Part shown: piece by piece, positions 19,427-27,570 of the stretch
How positions within the stretch are numbered: the first letter of the stretch is position 1
How the letters are laid out: each line of letters begins with the position of its first letter
Source of the DNA: Modestobacter sp. L9-4
GTDB lineage: Bacteria > Actinomycetota > Actinomycetes > Mycobacteriales > Geodermatophilaceae
Direction: 5' to 3'
Length of the DNA stretch: 64,000 nt
NCBI RefSeq assembly: GCF_019112525.1
Contig: NZ_CP077800.1
Coordinates: 3,038,001 to 3,102,000 of the forward strand
Notes under the pieces: model-generated
What the model saw: only the letters and a program-made list of their open reading frames with translations
Told to the model about the DNA's origin: nothing
Database searches by the model: none
Program-made: the position numbers and the translations under genes

Positions 19427-20229
19427 CCACCCTGGCCGAGACCGTCTCCGACAGCATCGTCATCACCCGGCGCAACCTGATCAAGGTCAGGCGGGTCCCC
19501 GACCTGATCGTGGCCGCGACGCTGTCGCCGATCATGTTCGTGGTGCTCTTCCGCTACGTCTTCGGCGGCGCGATCAACCTGCCCGACGGCATCACCTACG
19601 CGGAGTTCCTGCTGCCGGGCATCTTCGCCCAGACGGTGGTCTTCGGGTCCACCATCACCGGCGCGAGCCTCGCCGACGACATGCAGAAGGGGCTCATCGA
19701 CCGGTTCCGCTCGCTGCCGATGTCCCGCTCGGCGGTGCTCATCGGCCGCACGGTCGCCGACCTCGGGCTCAACGCCTTCTCCATCATCGTGATGGCGGTG
19801 ACCGGGCTGGTGGTGGGCTGGCGGATCAACAGCTCGATCGCCGAGGCGGTCGGCGGGTTCCTCATCCTGCTGGTGTTCGCCTACGCGATCTCCTGGCTGA
19901 TGGCGCTGGTCGGGCTGCTGGTGCGCACGCCGGAGGTGGTCAACAACGCCAGCTTCATCGTGATCTTCCCGCTGACGTTCATCGCCAACACCTTCGTGCC
20001 GCTGGAGAGCTTCCCCTCGGTGCTGCGGCGCTTCGCGGAGTGGAACCCGGTCTCCACGGTCACCCAGGCCGCCCGCGAGCTGTTCGGCAACATCCCGGCC
20101 AGCGCGCCGGAGCCCGCGGCCTGGTCGCTGCAGCACCCGGTGCTCTACACGCTGCTGTGGGCCCTGGCGATCCTCGCGGTGTTCGTCCCGCTGTCGGTGC
20201 GGGCCTACCTGCGCACGTCCTCCCGCTGA
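19423..20229 (+). CDS. DrrB-type ABC-2 exporter permease
   Basis: The 268-residue membrane protein has six predicted helices. RRNLIKVRRVPDLIVAATLS precedes helix 1, and FAQTVVFGSTITGASLADDM with KGLIDRFRSLPMSRSAVLIG is the characteristic cytoplasmic loop of DrrB-type ABC-2 permeases. NTFVPLESFPSVLRRFAEWNP is the conserved periplasmic-side end motif. It overlaps the ATPase gene by four bases. Its last four codons form the first bases of a tandem repeat array that follows, so the repeat overlaps the coding end. Confidence 0.9.
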   Translation: MTTLAETVSDSIVITRRNLIKVRRVPDLIVAATLSPIMFVVLFRYVFGGAINLPDGITYAEFLLPGIFAQTVVFGSTITGASLADDMQKGLIDRFRSLPMSRSAVLIGRTVADLGLNAFSIIVMAVTGLVVGWRINSSIAEAVGGFLILLVFAYAISWLMALVGLLVRTPEVVNNASFIVIFPLTFIANTFVPLESFPSVLRRFAEWNPVSTVTQAARELFGNIPASAPEPAAWSLQHPVLYTLLWALAILAVFVPLSVRAYLRTSSR

Positions 20230-20488
20230 CGGGAAGGCCTTCCCGCCCGGCCGCGTCCGGGAGGCGCACGGGTCCTCCCGCTGATGGGGAGGCCTCCCCG
20301 CCCGGCCGCGTCCGGGAGTCGCACGGGTCCTCCCGCTGACGGGAAGCCTCCCCGCCCGGCCGCGTCCGGGAGTCACACGGGTCCTCCCGCTGACGAGAGG
20401 GCCTCCCCGCCCGGCCGCGTCCGGAGCCGCACGGGTCCTCCCGCTGACGGGAAGCCTCCCCTCCCGGCCGCGTCCGGGAGGCGCACGG
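20217..20488. repeat. Five-unit ~55-bp tandem repeat with internal hairpins
   Basis: Units begin at 20217, 20272, 20327, 20381 and 20435, each starting GTCCTCCCGCTGA and ending near CGCACGG, with period 55, 55, 54 and 54. Each unit can form a small hairpin TCCCG-CTGA-CGGGA (best in units 1, 3 and 5) and a second one, CCCGG with CCGGG around CCGCGT. Unit 1 contains the last codons and stop of the DrrB-type gene. The array fills most of the 395-base gap before the M3 peptidase gene. No open frame in it looks like a real gene. Spacers of unique sequence are absent, so it is not a CRISPR array. Confidence 0.85.
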
Positions 20489-20624
20489 AGGCCCCTCGCC
20501 CGTGGCGGGCGTCCGCGAGGAGGCCGGCTGCTGGACGGTGCAGCGCGGCCGGGGCCGGGGGGAGTCGGGGCCGGCCGGCCGTCCAGGTGACGGCCGGCCG
20601 GGGTGCGGGGTGAGGATGGGTGCG

Positions 20625-22703
20625 ATGAGCACCGCTGAACCGGCTGCGACGCCGGCACCCGAGACCCTGTCCCCGGCCAACCCGTTCGCGGCCCCCTCGA
20701 CGCTGCCCTACGAGCTGCCGCCGTTCGCCGACATCACCCTCGAGCACTGCCGCGAGGCGCTGGTGGCCGGGATGGCCGCGCAGCGGGCCGAGGTCGCCGC
20801 GCTGCTCGCCGACCCGGCCGAGCCCACCTTCGACAACACCGTGGTCGCTCTGGAGCGCTCCGGGGCGCTGCTGCAGCGGGCCGAGTCGGTCTTCTGGAAC
20901 CTCTCCTCGTCGATGTCCAGTGACGAGCTGCGGGGCATCGAGCGCGAGGTCGCACCGCTGTCGGCCGCGCACGCCGACGCGCTGCGGCTGGACCCGGCGC
21001 TCTTCGCCCGGATCGACGCCGTCCACGCCGGCCGGCACGAGGCGGGTCTGGACGAGGAGCAGCTGCGCCTGGTCGAGCGGTACCACCTGGACTTCGTACT
21101 GGCCGGTGCCGGGCTCGACGAGGCCGGGCGCGACCAGCTGCGGGAGCTCAACCAGCGGCTGTCGGAGCTGTCCACGACCTTCGGCCAGAACCTGGTGGTG
21201 GCCACCGAGGCCGCCGCGGTGCTGGTCGTCGACGCCGCCGAGCTCGACGGCCTCAGCCCGGCCGAGGTCGAGGCGGCGGCCGGTGCAGCGACCGAGCGCG
21301 GCAAGGAGGGCTTCCTGCTCACGCTGGTGCTGCCCTCGGGTCAGCCGGCGATGGCCAAGCTGCGCAACCGCGAGCTGCGGCGCCGGCTGCACGAGGCCTC
21401 GCTCACCCGCGCGTCGGCCGGCGAGCACGACAACGGACCGATCGCCGTGGAGATGGCCCACCTGCGCGCTGTCCGGGCCCAGCTGCTCGGGTTCGACACC
21501 CACGCCGACCTGATCGCCGCCGACCAGACGGCCCGCACGTCGGCCGCCGTCGACGAGCTGCTCGGCGCGCTGGTCGCCCCCGCGATGGCCAACGCGCACG
21601 CCGAGGCCGCGGTGCTCGCCGAGCTGGCCGCCGCCGACGGCGTCGAGCTGGCCGCCTGGGACTGGGCGTTCTACTCCGAGCGGGTGCGCGCCGAGCGCTA
21701 CGCCGTCGACAGCAGCGCGCTGCGGCCGTGGTTCGAGCTGGACCGGGTGCTCGTCAACGGCGTCTTCCGCGCCGCCGAGCTGCTCTACGGCTACACGTTC
21801 ACCCCGCGCCCGGACCTGCAGGGCTACCACCCCGACGTCCGGGTCTGGGAGGTCTTCGGGGCCGACGGCGCAGCGGTCGGGCTCTACCTCGGTGACTTCT
21901 TCGCCCGCGACGGCAAGCGCGGCGGGGCCTGGATGAGCTCGTTCGTCGACCAGTCGGGCCTGCTGGGCACCCGCCCGGTGGTCTTCAACTGCCTCAACGT
22001 GACCCGCGCGGCGGCCGGGCAGCCCACGCTGCTGACCATGGACGAGGTCACCACCCTCTTCCACGAGTTCGGCCACGCGCTGCACGGGCTGTTCTCCGCG
22101 GTCACCTACCCGCGGTTCTCCGGCACCAGCGTGCCGCGGGACTTCGTCGAGTACCCGAGCCAGGTCAACGAGATGTGGGCGCTGTGGCCGGAGGTGCTCT
22201 CCCACTACGCCCGGCACGTCGAGACCGGTGAGCCGCTGGCCCAGGAAGCCGTCACCGCCATGGAGGCCGCCGCGCTGTGGGGCGAGGGCTTCGCCACCGT
22301 CGAGTACCTCGGCGCCACGCTGCTGGACCAGGCCTGGCACCGGATCGGCCCCGACACCCAGGTCACCGACGCGCAGGCGTTCGAGGCGCAGGCGCTGGCC
22401 GATGCCGGCGTCGCCTTCGACCTGGTGCCGCCGCGCTACCGGACGACGTACTTCCAGCACGTCTTCGCCGGCGGGTACTCGGCCGGCTACTACTCCTACA
22501 TCTGGTCGGAGGTGCTCGATGCCGACACCGTGGAGTGGTTCAAGGAGAACGGCGGGCTGCGCCGGGAGAACGGCGACGTCTTCCGCGACCGGCTGCTGTC
22601 CCGCGGTGGTTCGGTCGACCCGCTGGGCGCCTTCGCCGCGGTGCGCGGCCGGGCCGCCGACACCGGCCCCCTGCTCCGCCGCCGCGGCCTGACCCCGGCC
22701 TGA
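20625..22703 (+). CDS. M3-family oligopeptidase (Dcp/PrlC-like)
   Basis: Zinc metallopeptidase of the thimet oligopeptidase family, which cleaves short cytosolic peptides. The 692-residue protein has the family start (NPFAAPSTLPYELPPFADIT), a long helical body and the catalytic TLFHEFGHALHGL (HExxH near 479), followed by PRDFVEYPSQVNEMW with the third Zn ligand Glu. FQHVFAGGYSAGYYSYIWSEV is the conserved C-terminal substrate element. ATG 20625 is chosen; ATG 20616 three codons upstream is also possible, with TGAGG just before. A 21-bp perfect hairpin follows the stop. Confidence 0.92.
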   Translation: MSTAEPAATPAPETLSPANPFAAPSTLPYELPPFADITLEHCREALVAGMAAQRAEVAALLADPAEPTFDNTVVALERSGALLQRAESVFWNLSSSMSSDELRGIEREVAPLSAAHADALRLDPALFARIDAVHAGRHEAGLDEEQLRLVERYHLDFVLAGAGLDEAGRDQLRELNQRLSELSTTFGQNLVVATEAAAVLVVDAAELDGLSPAEVEAAAGAATERGKEGFLLTLVLPSGQPAMAKLRNRELRRRLHEASLTRASAGEHDNGPIAVEMAHLRAVRAQLLGFDTHADLIAADQTARTSAAVDELLGALVAPAMANAHAEAAVLAELAAADGVELAAWDWAFYSERVRAERYAVDSSALRPWFELDRVLVNGVFRAAELLYGYTFTPRPDLQGYHPDVRVWEVFGADGAAVGLYLGDFFARDGKRGGAWMSSFVDQSGLLGTRPVVFNCLNVTRAAAGQPTLLTMDEVTTLFHEFGHALHGLFSAVTYPRFSGTSVPRDFVEYPSQVNEMWALWPEVLSHYARHVETGEPLAQEAVTAMEAAALWGEGFATVEYLGATLLDQAWHRIGPDTQVTDAQAFEAQALADAGVAFDLVPPRYRTTYFQHVFAGGYSAGYYSYIWSEVLDADTVEWFKENGGLRRENGDVFRDRLLSRGGSVDPLGAFAAVRGRAADTGPLLRRRGLTPA

Positions 22704-22711
22704 CCGCCCGA

Positions 22712-22756
22712 CGGCAGCACGGCCCCGCGGACGTCGTCCGCGGGGCCGTGCTGCCG
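22712..22756 (+). terminator. Perfect 21-bp hairpin terminator after the M3 peptidase gene
   Basis: The arm at 22712-22732 (CGGCAGCACGGCCCCGCGG..) is exactly complementary to 22736-22756 with a 3-base loop. It begins nine bases after the stop codon. Confidence 0.85.
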
Positions 22757-22778
22757 TGGGGGCTGCCCGGCTGCCCGG

Positions 22779-22835
22779 TGAGGTCTGCGATCTCGTGGCA
22801 TCCGGCGCCCGGAAGCCACGAGACCGCAGAACTCA
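22779..22835. repeat. REP-like imperfect palindrome (nested hairpin)
   Basis: TCTGCGATCTCGTGGC (22784-22799) pairs with GCCACGAGACCGCAGA (22815-22830) with a single mismatch. The apical part TCCGG-CGC-CCGGA (22801-22813) is itself a hairpin. The outer TGAG/CTCA extends it to 22779-22835. It is separate from the terminator upstream and looks like a mobile or repeated intergenic palindrome, which needs a genome-wide count to prove. Confidence 0.6.
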
Positions 22836-22885
22836 GGTCGGCGTCCGAGGGCACCGCCGGCGTGGGCCGCTGCGGCCGGCCACGT

Positions 22886-22957
22886 CACGTTGCACGCGTC
22901 GTGTCCGCATGGCACGTGCTGCAGCCCGTGCGATGCGGCGACACCGCGTGCGATGTG
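22886..22957. repeat. Large imperfect palindrome in the M3/RNHCP gap
   Basis: The arm 22886-22916 (from CACGTTGCACGCG) is imperfectly complementary to 22927-22957 (to CGCGTGCGATGTG) around a short CTGCAG-containing loop. Within the right arm GTGCGATG occurs twice. A short run of CCACCAG repeats follows near 22970-22985. The 313-base gap 22704-23016 thus holds three stacked palindromes and no gene. Role unknown; a structured RNA or a decayed mobile element are options. Confidence 0.5.
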
Positions 22958-23016
22958 CACCAGCCACCAGCCACCAGCCACCACGGGCCGGGCTGTGGCC
23001 GTGGCAAGGCGGTGCG

Positions 23017-23361
23017 TCAGAGCCAGGGGAGCTGCAGCACCAGGTCCAGGTCGTCGGGGGCCGCGCCGTCGCGCACCAGCCGGTTGGGCTGGCGGTGGCC
23101 GCAGGCGGTGCAGCGGTGCACCACCTGCCAGCCCTTGCCCGACTTCTCCACCAGGCCGATGGGCTCCATCAGCTGGCGGCACTCGCTGGCCCGGTCGCCG
23201 GGCAGCTCGTCGACGTGCAGCGACCACAGGCACCACGGGCAGTGGTTGCGGTAGTGCCCGTCGGTGTTGGCCGGCACCAGGGTCGAGCAGTGCCCGCAGA
23301 CGAAGTCGGTGTTCTCCGCCCGTCGCCCGCGGGCCCGCCCGCCGTCCACCGTGCTGGTCAC
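23017..23361 (-). CDS. RNHCP domain zinc-finger-like protein
   Basis: The 114-residue protein has FVCGHCSTLVPANTDGHYRNHCPWCLWSLHVD, with four Cys and the RNHCP motif that names the family, and a second CxxC-type element HRCTACGHRQPNRL near 85. The cysteines very likely bind zinc. The function of RNHCP proteins is not established. The GTG start lies seven bases after the greA stop, so it is the second gene of a greA operon; an RNA- or polymerase-related role is possible from that context but is inference. Confidence 0.8.
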   Translation of the reverse strand: MTSTVDGGRARGRRAENTDFVCGHCSTLVPANTDGHYRNHCPWCLWSLHVDELPGDRASECRQLMEPIGLVEKSGKGWQVVHRCTACGHRQPNRLVRDGAAPDDLDLVLQLPWL

Positions 23362-23368
23362 GTCCGGC

Positions 23369-23875
23369 TCAGGGGACGAACGGCTCGACGGCCAGGACCT
23401 TCACCGAGATCGCCTTGCCGTTGGGCGCGGTGTAGGTGACCGTCGCGCCCGGCTCGGCCCCGATGATCGCCGCGCCCAGGGCCGACTCGGGGGAGTAGAC
23501 GGTGAGGTCGGTGGTGCCGGCGATCTCGCGCGAGCCCAACAGGAACTTCTCGGTGTCGTCCTCGTCGCCGTCGAAGGCGATGGTGATGACCGTGCCGAGG
23601 GCGGCGTTGGTGGCCTCGGTGGGGGCTGCCCCGACCTGTGCCTTGCGCAGCAGGTCGGTGAGCTGGCGGATGCGCCCCTCGGCCTTGCCCTGCTCCTCGC
23701 GGGCGGCGTGGTAGCCGCCGTTCTCCTTGAGGTCGCCCTCCTCGCGGCGGTCGTTGATCTCCTTGGCCATGGCCGGGCGGTTCGCGATCAGCTGGTCGAG
23801 CTCGGCCCGCAGCCGGTCATGGGCCTCCTGGGTCAGCCAGACGCCCTGGTCCTGCTGGTCGGTGGGGGATCCCAC
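23369..23875 (-). CDS. greA: Transcription elongation factor GreA
   Basis: Cytosolic factor that enters the RNA polymerase secondary channel and rescues backtracked complexes by stimulating transcript cleavage. The 168-residue protein has the coiled-coil hairpin ([20 protein letters not shown] ... [20 protein letters not shown]), whose DL-E tip contains the acidic residues, and the C-terminal FKBP-like domain (about 85-165, ending VLAVEPFVP). GTG 23875 is chosen because GGGAG lies six bases upstream and the family N-terminus fits. It is divergent from mca, with 239 bases between starts and no further gene there. Confidence 0.95.
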   Translation of the reverse strand: MGSPTDQQDQGVWLTQEAHDRLRAELDQLIANRPAMAKEINDRREEGDLKENGGYHAAREEQGKAEGRIRQLTDLLRKAQVGAAPTEATNAALGTVITIAFDGDEDDTEKFLLGSREIAGTTDLTVYSPESALGAAIIGAEPGATVTYTAPNGKAISVKVLAVEPFVP

Positions 23876-24114
23876 GGATGACTCCCGGTGCTCATGAGGC
23901 GACCCCCAGCGATGGAGGTCCTCTCTGGTCAATCCGGGCAACCTAACACCGGCGGGCGCCCGGCTGCAGCCGTCCGCGGGACGGCGACGTGGCGCGGTGC
24001 ACACCACCGCAGGCCCGGGTGCCCGGCCGGCAGGCCCGGGGGAGGGGGATGATGGGAGGCCAGCAGCACGGCATCGTCGGGCACGGGGCCCGACGGGCGC
24101 AGCGAGGAGAGATC

Positions 24115-25002
24115 GTGACCGAACCGGACCAGTTGCGCCTGCTCGCGGTGCACGCCCACCCCGACGACGAGTCGAGCAAGGGCGCCGCGACCATGGCCAA
24201 GTACGTCGCCGAGGGCGTCCGCGTCCTGGTGGCCACCTGCACCGGCGGCGAGCGGGGGTCGGTGCTCAACCCGGCCATGGACCGCCCCGAGGTGTGGGAG
24301 CGGATGACCGAGATCCGGGCCGCGGAGATGGACCGGGCCCGCGAGATCCTCGGCGTCGAGCAGGAGTTCCTCGGCTTCGTCGACTCCGGCCTGCCCGAGG
24401 GCGACCCGCTGCCCCCGCTGCCGGAGGGCTGCTTCGCGCTGGTGCCCCTCGAGGAGGCTGCCGCACCGCTGGTCGAGCTGATCCGCCGCTTCAGGCCGCA
24501 GGTGATGACCACCTACGACGAGCGCGGTGGCTACCCGCACCCCGACCACATCAAGACGCACGAGATCTCGATGTACGCCTTCGAGGCCGCGGCCGACCCC
24601 GACCGGTACCCGGAGCTGGGCGAGCCGTGGCAGATCAGCAAGGTCTACTACCACATGGGCTTCACGCTGCCGCGCACGAAGGCGCTGCACGAGGCGGTCC
24701 TGGCCACCGGCGGTGAGTCGCCGTACACCGAGTGGCTGGCCAACTGGGACCCGGCCAACGACATCTCCCACCGGGTGACCACCCAGGTGCCGTGCGCCGA
24801 GTACTTCCCGGTGCGGGACGCCGCGCTGATCGCCCACGCCACCCAGATCGACCCGACCGGCCGCTGGTTCTCCGTGCCGCTGGACCTGCAGACGCAGACC
24901 TGGCCGACCGAGGACTACGAGCTGGTGCGCTCGGTCGTCGATGCCCCGACCCCCGAGGACGACCTCTTCGCCGGCGTCCGGGCCTCGGAGCGGATCGCAT
25001 GA
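24115..25002 (+). CDS. mca: Mycothiol S-conjugate amidase
   Basis: Cleaves mycothiol S-conjugates to a mercapturic acid, which is exported, and GlcN-Ins, which is recycled; this detoxifies electrophiles and antibiotics. The 295-residue LmbE-like metalloenzyme has the zinc motif [14 protein letters not shown] (near 9-22) and the matching [19 protein letters not shown] (near 139). [18 protein letters not shown] and the C-terminal LVRSVVDAP support Mca rather than MshB. GTG 24115 has a GAGGAG site. It overlaps the next gene (ATGA). Presence of this gene implies the host makes mycothiol, hence an actinobacterium. Confidence 0.93.
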   Translation: MTEPDQLRLLAVHAHPDDESSKGAATMAKYVAEGVRVLVATCTGGERGSVLNPAMDRPEVWERMTEIRAAEMDRAREILGVEQEFLGFVDSGLPEGDPLPPLPEGCFALVPLEEAAAPLVELIRRFRPQVMTTYDERGGYPHPDHIKTHEISMYAFEAAADPDRYPELGEPWQISKVYYHMGFTLPRTKALHEAVLATGGESPYTEWLANWDPANDISHRVTTQVPCAEYFPVRDAALIAHATQIDPTGRWFSVPLDLQTQTWPTEDYELVRSVVDAPTPEDDLFAGVRASERIA

Positions 25003-25337
25003 CCGGCGCCCTCGCCGTCCTGGCCGCCGCGCAGCAGGAGGTGCCCGAGGACGTCGGCAAGGCCGGCCCGCTCGGGCTGCTGCTGATGGTCGTGCTGCTC
25101 ATCGTCGTGCTGATCCTGGGCCGGTCGATGGGGCGGCACATCAAGCGCCTGCCGGTCAGCTTCGACCCCGCCGACCAGCCGGTGACGGTGCCCGACAGCC
25201 CGGCCGAGCTGATCGACGGCCCGCAGCCCCGCCCCGTCCAGCCGGGGCAGGCGCTGCTGGACACCCTGCGCAAGGCGCCGCTGGCGATCGAGCCGCCCCG
25301 CGGCGAGGACGGCGGCCGGCCGAGCCCGCAGGGCTGA
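24999..25337 (+). CDS. Small membrane protein coupled to mca
   Basis: The 112-residue protein has one membrane helix (about 24-42, LGLLLMVVLLIVVLILGRS) after a short N-terminus, then a basic segment RHIKRLPVSF and a Pro-rich cytoplasmic tail. It overlaps the mca stop by four bases, so the two are translated together. Actinobacterial mca genes are often followed by a protein of this kind. No function is known; a link to export of mercapturic acids is only a guess. Confidence 0.65.
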   Translation: MTGALAVLAAAQQEVPEDVGKAGPLGLLLMVVLLIVVLILGRSMGRHIKRLPVSFDPADQPVTVPDSPAELIDGPQPRPVQPGQALLDTLRKAPLAIEPPRGEDGGRPSPQG

Positions 25338-25360
25338 CGGCCGGCCGCTGCCCTGCGGGG

Positions 25361-25927
25361 CTACCAGCGGTGCGCCACGTCGACGACCAGCCGGTCGCCG
25401 GCGGGGCCGGTGAGCACGGACACCCGGAAGGGGAGCGTCGCGCGGGTCCCGACGGCGAGGGTGGTGTACCCCTCGAAGCTCCCGGCCCAGGCCACCTGGC
25501 GCAGGGTGCGGAAGCCGGTCACCGGGACGACCGCCCGCTCGTCGGCCACGCGCAGGGTCGGCCTGCCCGCGGCGTCGTGGGCCGGTGCGTGCACCACCAC
25601 CTGCAGCGTCGCGCCGCCGAGCACGGGCACCGGGGTGCCGGACCCGTCCCGGTGCACCACCGGGACGTACCGGACGTCGTAGCCGCCGAGCGGGTGGCCG
25701 CCGAGGTCGACGACGAGCCTGTCGAAGCAGGCGTGCTGCCCGGCCCGGACGCCGGTGACGGTGACCCGGTCGGACGTGCCGGCGTCGGTCTCGGGGGTGG
25801 AGCCCCAGGTGAGGCCGCAGTACGGCGCGGCAGCCGTGGCGGGGCCGACGAGGCCGAGCACGGACACCGCGAGTGCGGCCAGGACGATCAGGAGTCGGTG
25901 GACGGGACGGGGACGGGGACGGTTCAT
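25361..25927 (-). CDS. Secreted AMIN-like domain protein
   Basis: The 188-residue protein has a clear signal peptide (about 1-33: basic MNRPRPRPVHR, hydrophobic LLIVLAALAVSVLGLVG, cleavage after ATA). The mature part carries YCGLTWGSTPE, HACFDRLVVDLGGHPLGGYDVRYVP and WAGSFEGYTTLAVG, the pattern of actinobacterial AMIN-like exported proteins of unknown role, possibly wall binding. ATG 25927 is preferred over an upstream frame because AGGAGG lies seven bases before and the signal peptide then starts correctly. It converges with the preceding gene. Cys at 'YCG' and 'HACF' could form a disulfide. Confidence 0.75.
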   Translation of the reverse strand: MNRPRPRPVHRLLIVLAALAVSVLGLVGPATAAAPYCGLTWGSTPETDAGTSDRVTVTGVRAGQHACFDRLVVDLGGHPLGGYDVRYVPVVHRDGSGTPVPVLGGATLQVVVHAPAHDAAGRPTLRVADERAVVPVTGFRTLRQVAWAGSFEGYTTLAVGTRATLPFRVSVLTGPAGDRLVVDVAHRW

Positions 25928-26088
25928 GGCGAGCCTCCTGTGGTGTGCGCCACACACAGCGTCCTGCGACACGCCGGCCGACACCAGGGGCGCTGAGCGT
26001 CCACGACCGCCGAACCAGGAGACCTCGTCTGGTCAGATGTCGTCGTCGTTGTCCAGCGCGACCAACCGGGACGTTGGGGGGCTGTGGG

Positions 26089-26844
26089 TCAGACGACGGC
26101 GCCGCTGCGGACCAGGTCGACCTCGAAGACCGTCCGGTCGCCGCGGTGCCAGGCCTCGAAGTACTCGACCGGCTGCTCGCGTCGGTCCAATCCCACGCTG
26201 GTCAGCAGCAGGACCGGGTTGCCCCGGCGCAGGCCGAGGTCCGCGGCCATCGCCGCGCTGGCCGAGCGCGTCTGGATGGTCCGGCGCCCGTGGATCGGCC
26301 GGGTGTCGTGCTTCTCCATGGCGGCGTAGAGGGAGCCCTCGGCCAGGTCGGTCTCCCGCAGCCAGGTGATGGTGTCGGGGAGCAGGTAGGTCACCGCCAG
26401 CGCCCAGGGCTCGCCCTGGACGAACCGCAGGCGCTCGAGCAGCGCGACGTCGGCGCCGTCGGGCAGGTCCAGGGCGCGGGCGACGTGGTCCGGCGCCGAG
26501 ACGACGTCCAGTGTGCGGACCGTGCTGCGCAGGTGCAGCCCGCGCGCGGCGAGGTCCTCGAACTGGCCGCTGAGCGACTGCACCAGGCCCTGGGTGGTGC
26601 GGGGCGTGGCCACGTAGGTGCCGCGCCCGCGCATCCGGTCGACGATGCCCTCGAACTCCAGCTGCACCAGCGCCTGGCGGACGACGGTGCGGGAGACCCC
26701 GTACTGCTCGCAGAGCCTCAGCTCGCCCGGGAACGGGTCACCGGGCTTGAGCGCCCCGGACTGGACCATCTCGGTGAGGATCACCTTGAGCTGGTGGTGG
26801 AGGGGCACGGGCGACGACCGGTCCATCACCGCAGGCCCCCGCAT
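26089..26844 (-). CDS. GntR-family repressor with UTRA domain (HutC subfamily)
   Basis: The 251-residue regulator has an N-terminal winged helix (about 10-75: PLHHQLKVILTEMVQSGALKP, EQYGVSRTVVRQALVQLEFE, VDRMRGRGTYV) and a C-terminal UTRA effector domain (about 95-245) that usually binds a phosphorylated sugar or sugar acid. It is divergent from the catabolic operon that starts at 26973 and very likely controls it through the palindrome in between. ATG 26844 is chosen because TACCCT ends seven bases upstream; ATG 26826 is the alternative. The effector is unknown. Confidence 0.9.
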   Translation of the reverse strand: MRGPAVMDRSSPVPLHHQLKVILTEMVQSGALKPGDPFPGELRLCEQYGVSRTVVRQALVQLEFEGIVDRMRGRGTYVATPRTTQGLVQSLSGQFEDLAARGLHLRSTVRTLDVVSAPDHVARALDLPDGADVALLERLRFVQGEPWALAVTYLLPDTITWLRETDLAEGSLYAAMEKHDTRPIHGRRTIQTRSASAAMAADLGLRRGNPVLLLTSVGLDRREQPVEYFEAWHRGDRTVFEVDLVRSGAVV

Positions 26845-26851
26845 GCCGACG

Positions 26852-26857
26852 AGGGTA
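26852..26857 (-). promoter_or_regulatory. -10 box of the GntR gene (leaderless start)
   Basis: Read on the minus strand, TACCCT lies seven bases before ATG 26844. No ribosome site is visible. This promoter lies about 35 bases from the operator, so autoregulation is possible. Confidence 0.45.
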
Positions 26858-26889
26858 GAGCACGCACGGCCTGCGCACAGGGCCTTGCG

Positions 26890-26911
26890 CTTGTCATTAC
26901 AGGATGACAGG
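26890..26911 (+). promoter_or_regulatory. Operator 1: GntR-type inverted repeat
   Basis: CTTGTCAT (26890-26897) and ATGACAGG (26904-26911) form an inverted repeat with one mismatch around a 6-base spacer. It shares the 17 bases CTTGTCATTACAGGATG with the site at 32601-32624 in reverse orientation. A TTGCGC -35 (26885-26890) and CAGGAT -10 (26908-26913), spaced 17, would place the operator between the promoter boxes, a good repressor position. Confidence 0.75.
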
Positions 26912-26972
26912 ATTCCGGCACTGCCCAGTGGTCCACGCCACAGTGCACGCCGACGCCATGGAGGACACGTCG

Positions 26973-27563
26973 ATGACGACGTACGCAGTTCCGCCGATCG
27001 ACCCGATGAGCATCCGACTGCAGGGCACCGACCGGCTGGTCCCCGAGGGGCCCGTGCTGACCCGCCGGCTGTCCGACCTCGAGGGCCTGTTCGCCCGGGA
27101 GGACCTGCGCGCCGCGGGCGCGGCGGGAGAGGACCCGGTCGTCTACACGGTCTCCTCCTCCCCGGTCCCCGAGCTGCCGCGCGAGCTGCCGCAGTCGATC
27201 ACCACGATCCGCCCCGGCACCATCGGCGGGGAGTTCCACATGACCAAGGGCCACCAGCACCCCGACCCGCAGGGCGAGATCTACCTCGGCCTGCGCGGCG
27301 TCGGCGGCCTGCTGATGTTCGACGGCCAGGACACCCGCTGGATCGACATGTCCGAGGGCGTCATCGGTTACATCCCGCCGGGCTGGGCGCACCGCAGCGT
27401 GAACGTCGGGGACGAGGACTACAGCTTCCTGGCCGTCTACCCCGGTTCGGCCGGGCACGACTACGGGTGGGTCCTCGAGCACGGCATGGGCCGCCGGGTG
27501 GTGAGCTCTGCCGGTGGGCACGAGCTCGTCGCCTACACCGCGCCGACGACCTCCCGGGGCTGA
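26973..27563 (+). CDS. Cupin-type glucose-6-phosphate isomerase family protein
   Basis: The 196-residue protein matches the archaeal-type cupin phosphoglucose isomerase (cPGI): TTIRPGTIGGEFHMTKGHQHPDPQGEIYLGLRG holds the metal ligands (GHQH plus Glu) and PPGWAHRSVN the fourth His. cPGI interconverts glucose- and fructose-6-phosphate, but in this cluster it may isomerise another aldose/ketose or phosphate ester. ATG 26973 follows a GGAGGA site by seven bases; ATG 26958 is less likely. It is the first gene of the GntR-controlled operon, ten bases or fewer from its neighbour. Confidence 0.8.
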   Translation: MTTYAVPPIDPMSIRLQGTDRLVPEGPVLTRRLSDLEGLFAREDLRAAGAAGEDPVVYTVSSSPVPELPRELPQSITTIRPGTIGGEFHMTKGHQHPDPQGEIYLGLRGVGGLLMFDGQDTRWIDMSEGVIGYIPPGWAHRSVNVGDEDYSFLAVYPGSAGHDYGWVLEHGMGRRVVSSAGGHELVAYTAPTTSRG

Positions 27564-27570
27564 GGCCGCC

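Noticed and set aside
20217..20488. CRISPR array
   Set aside because: The units abut with no unique spacers, and no cas gene is in the window.
20222..20658. Protein-coding frame on the minus strand through the tandem repeats
   Set aside because: The predicted product is only low-complexity Arg/Gly/Pro repeats, with no start context, and the frame runs into the antisense of the peptidase gene.
22496..23236. Minus-strand frame spanning the end of the M3 gene and the palindromes
   Set aside because: It crosses a perfect terminator hairpin and is antisense to the conserved M3 C-terminus; no family motif is visible.
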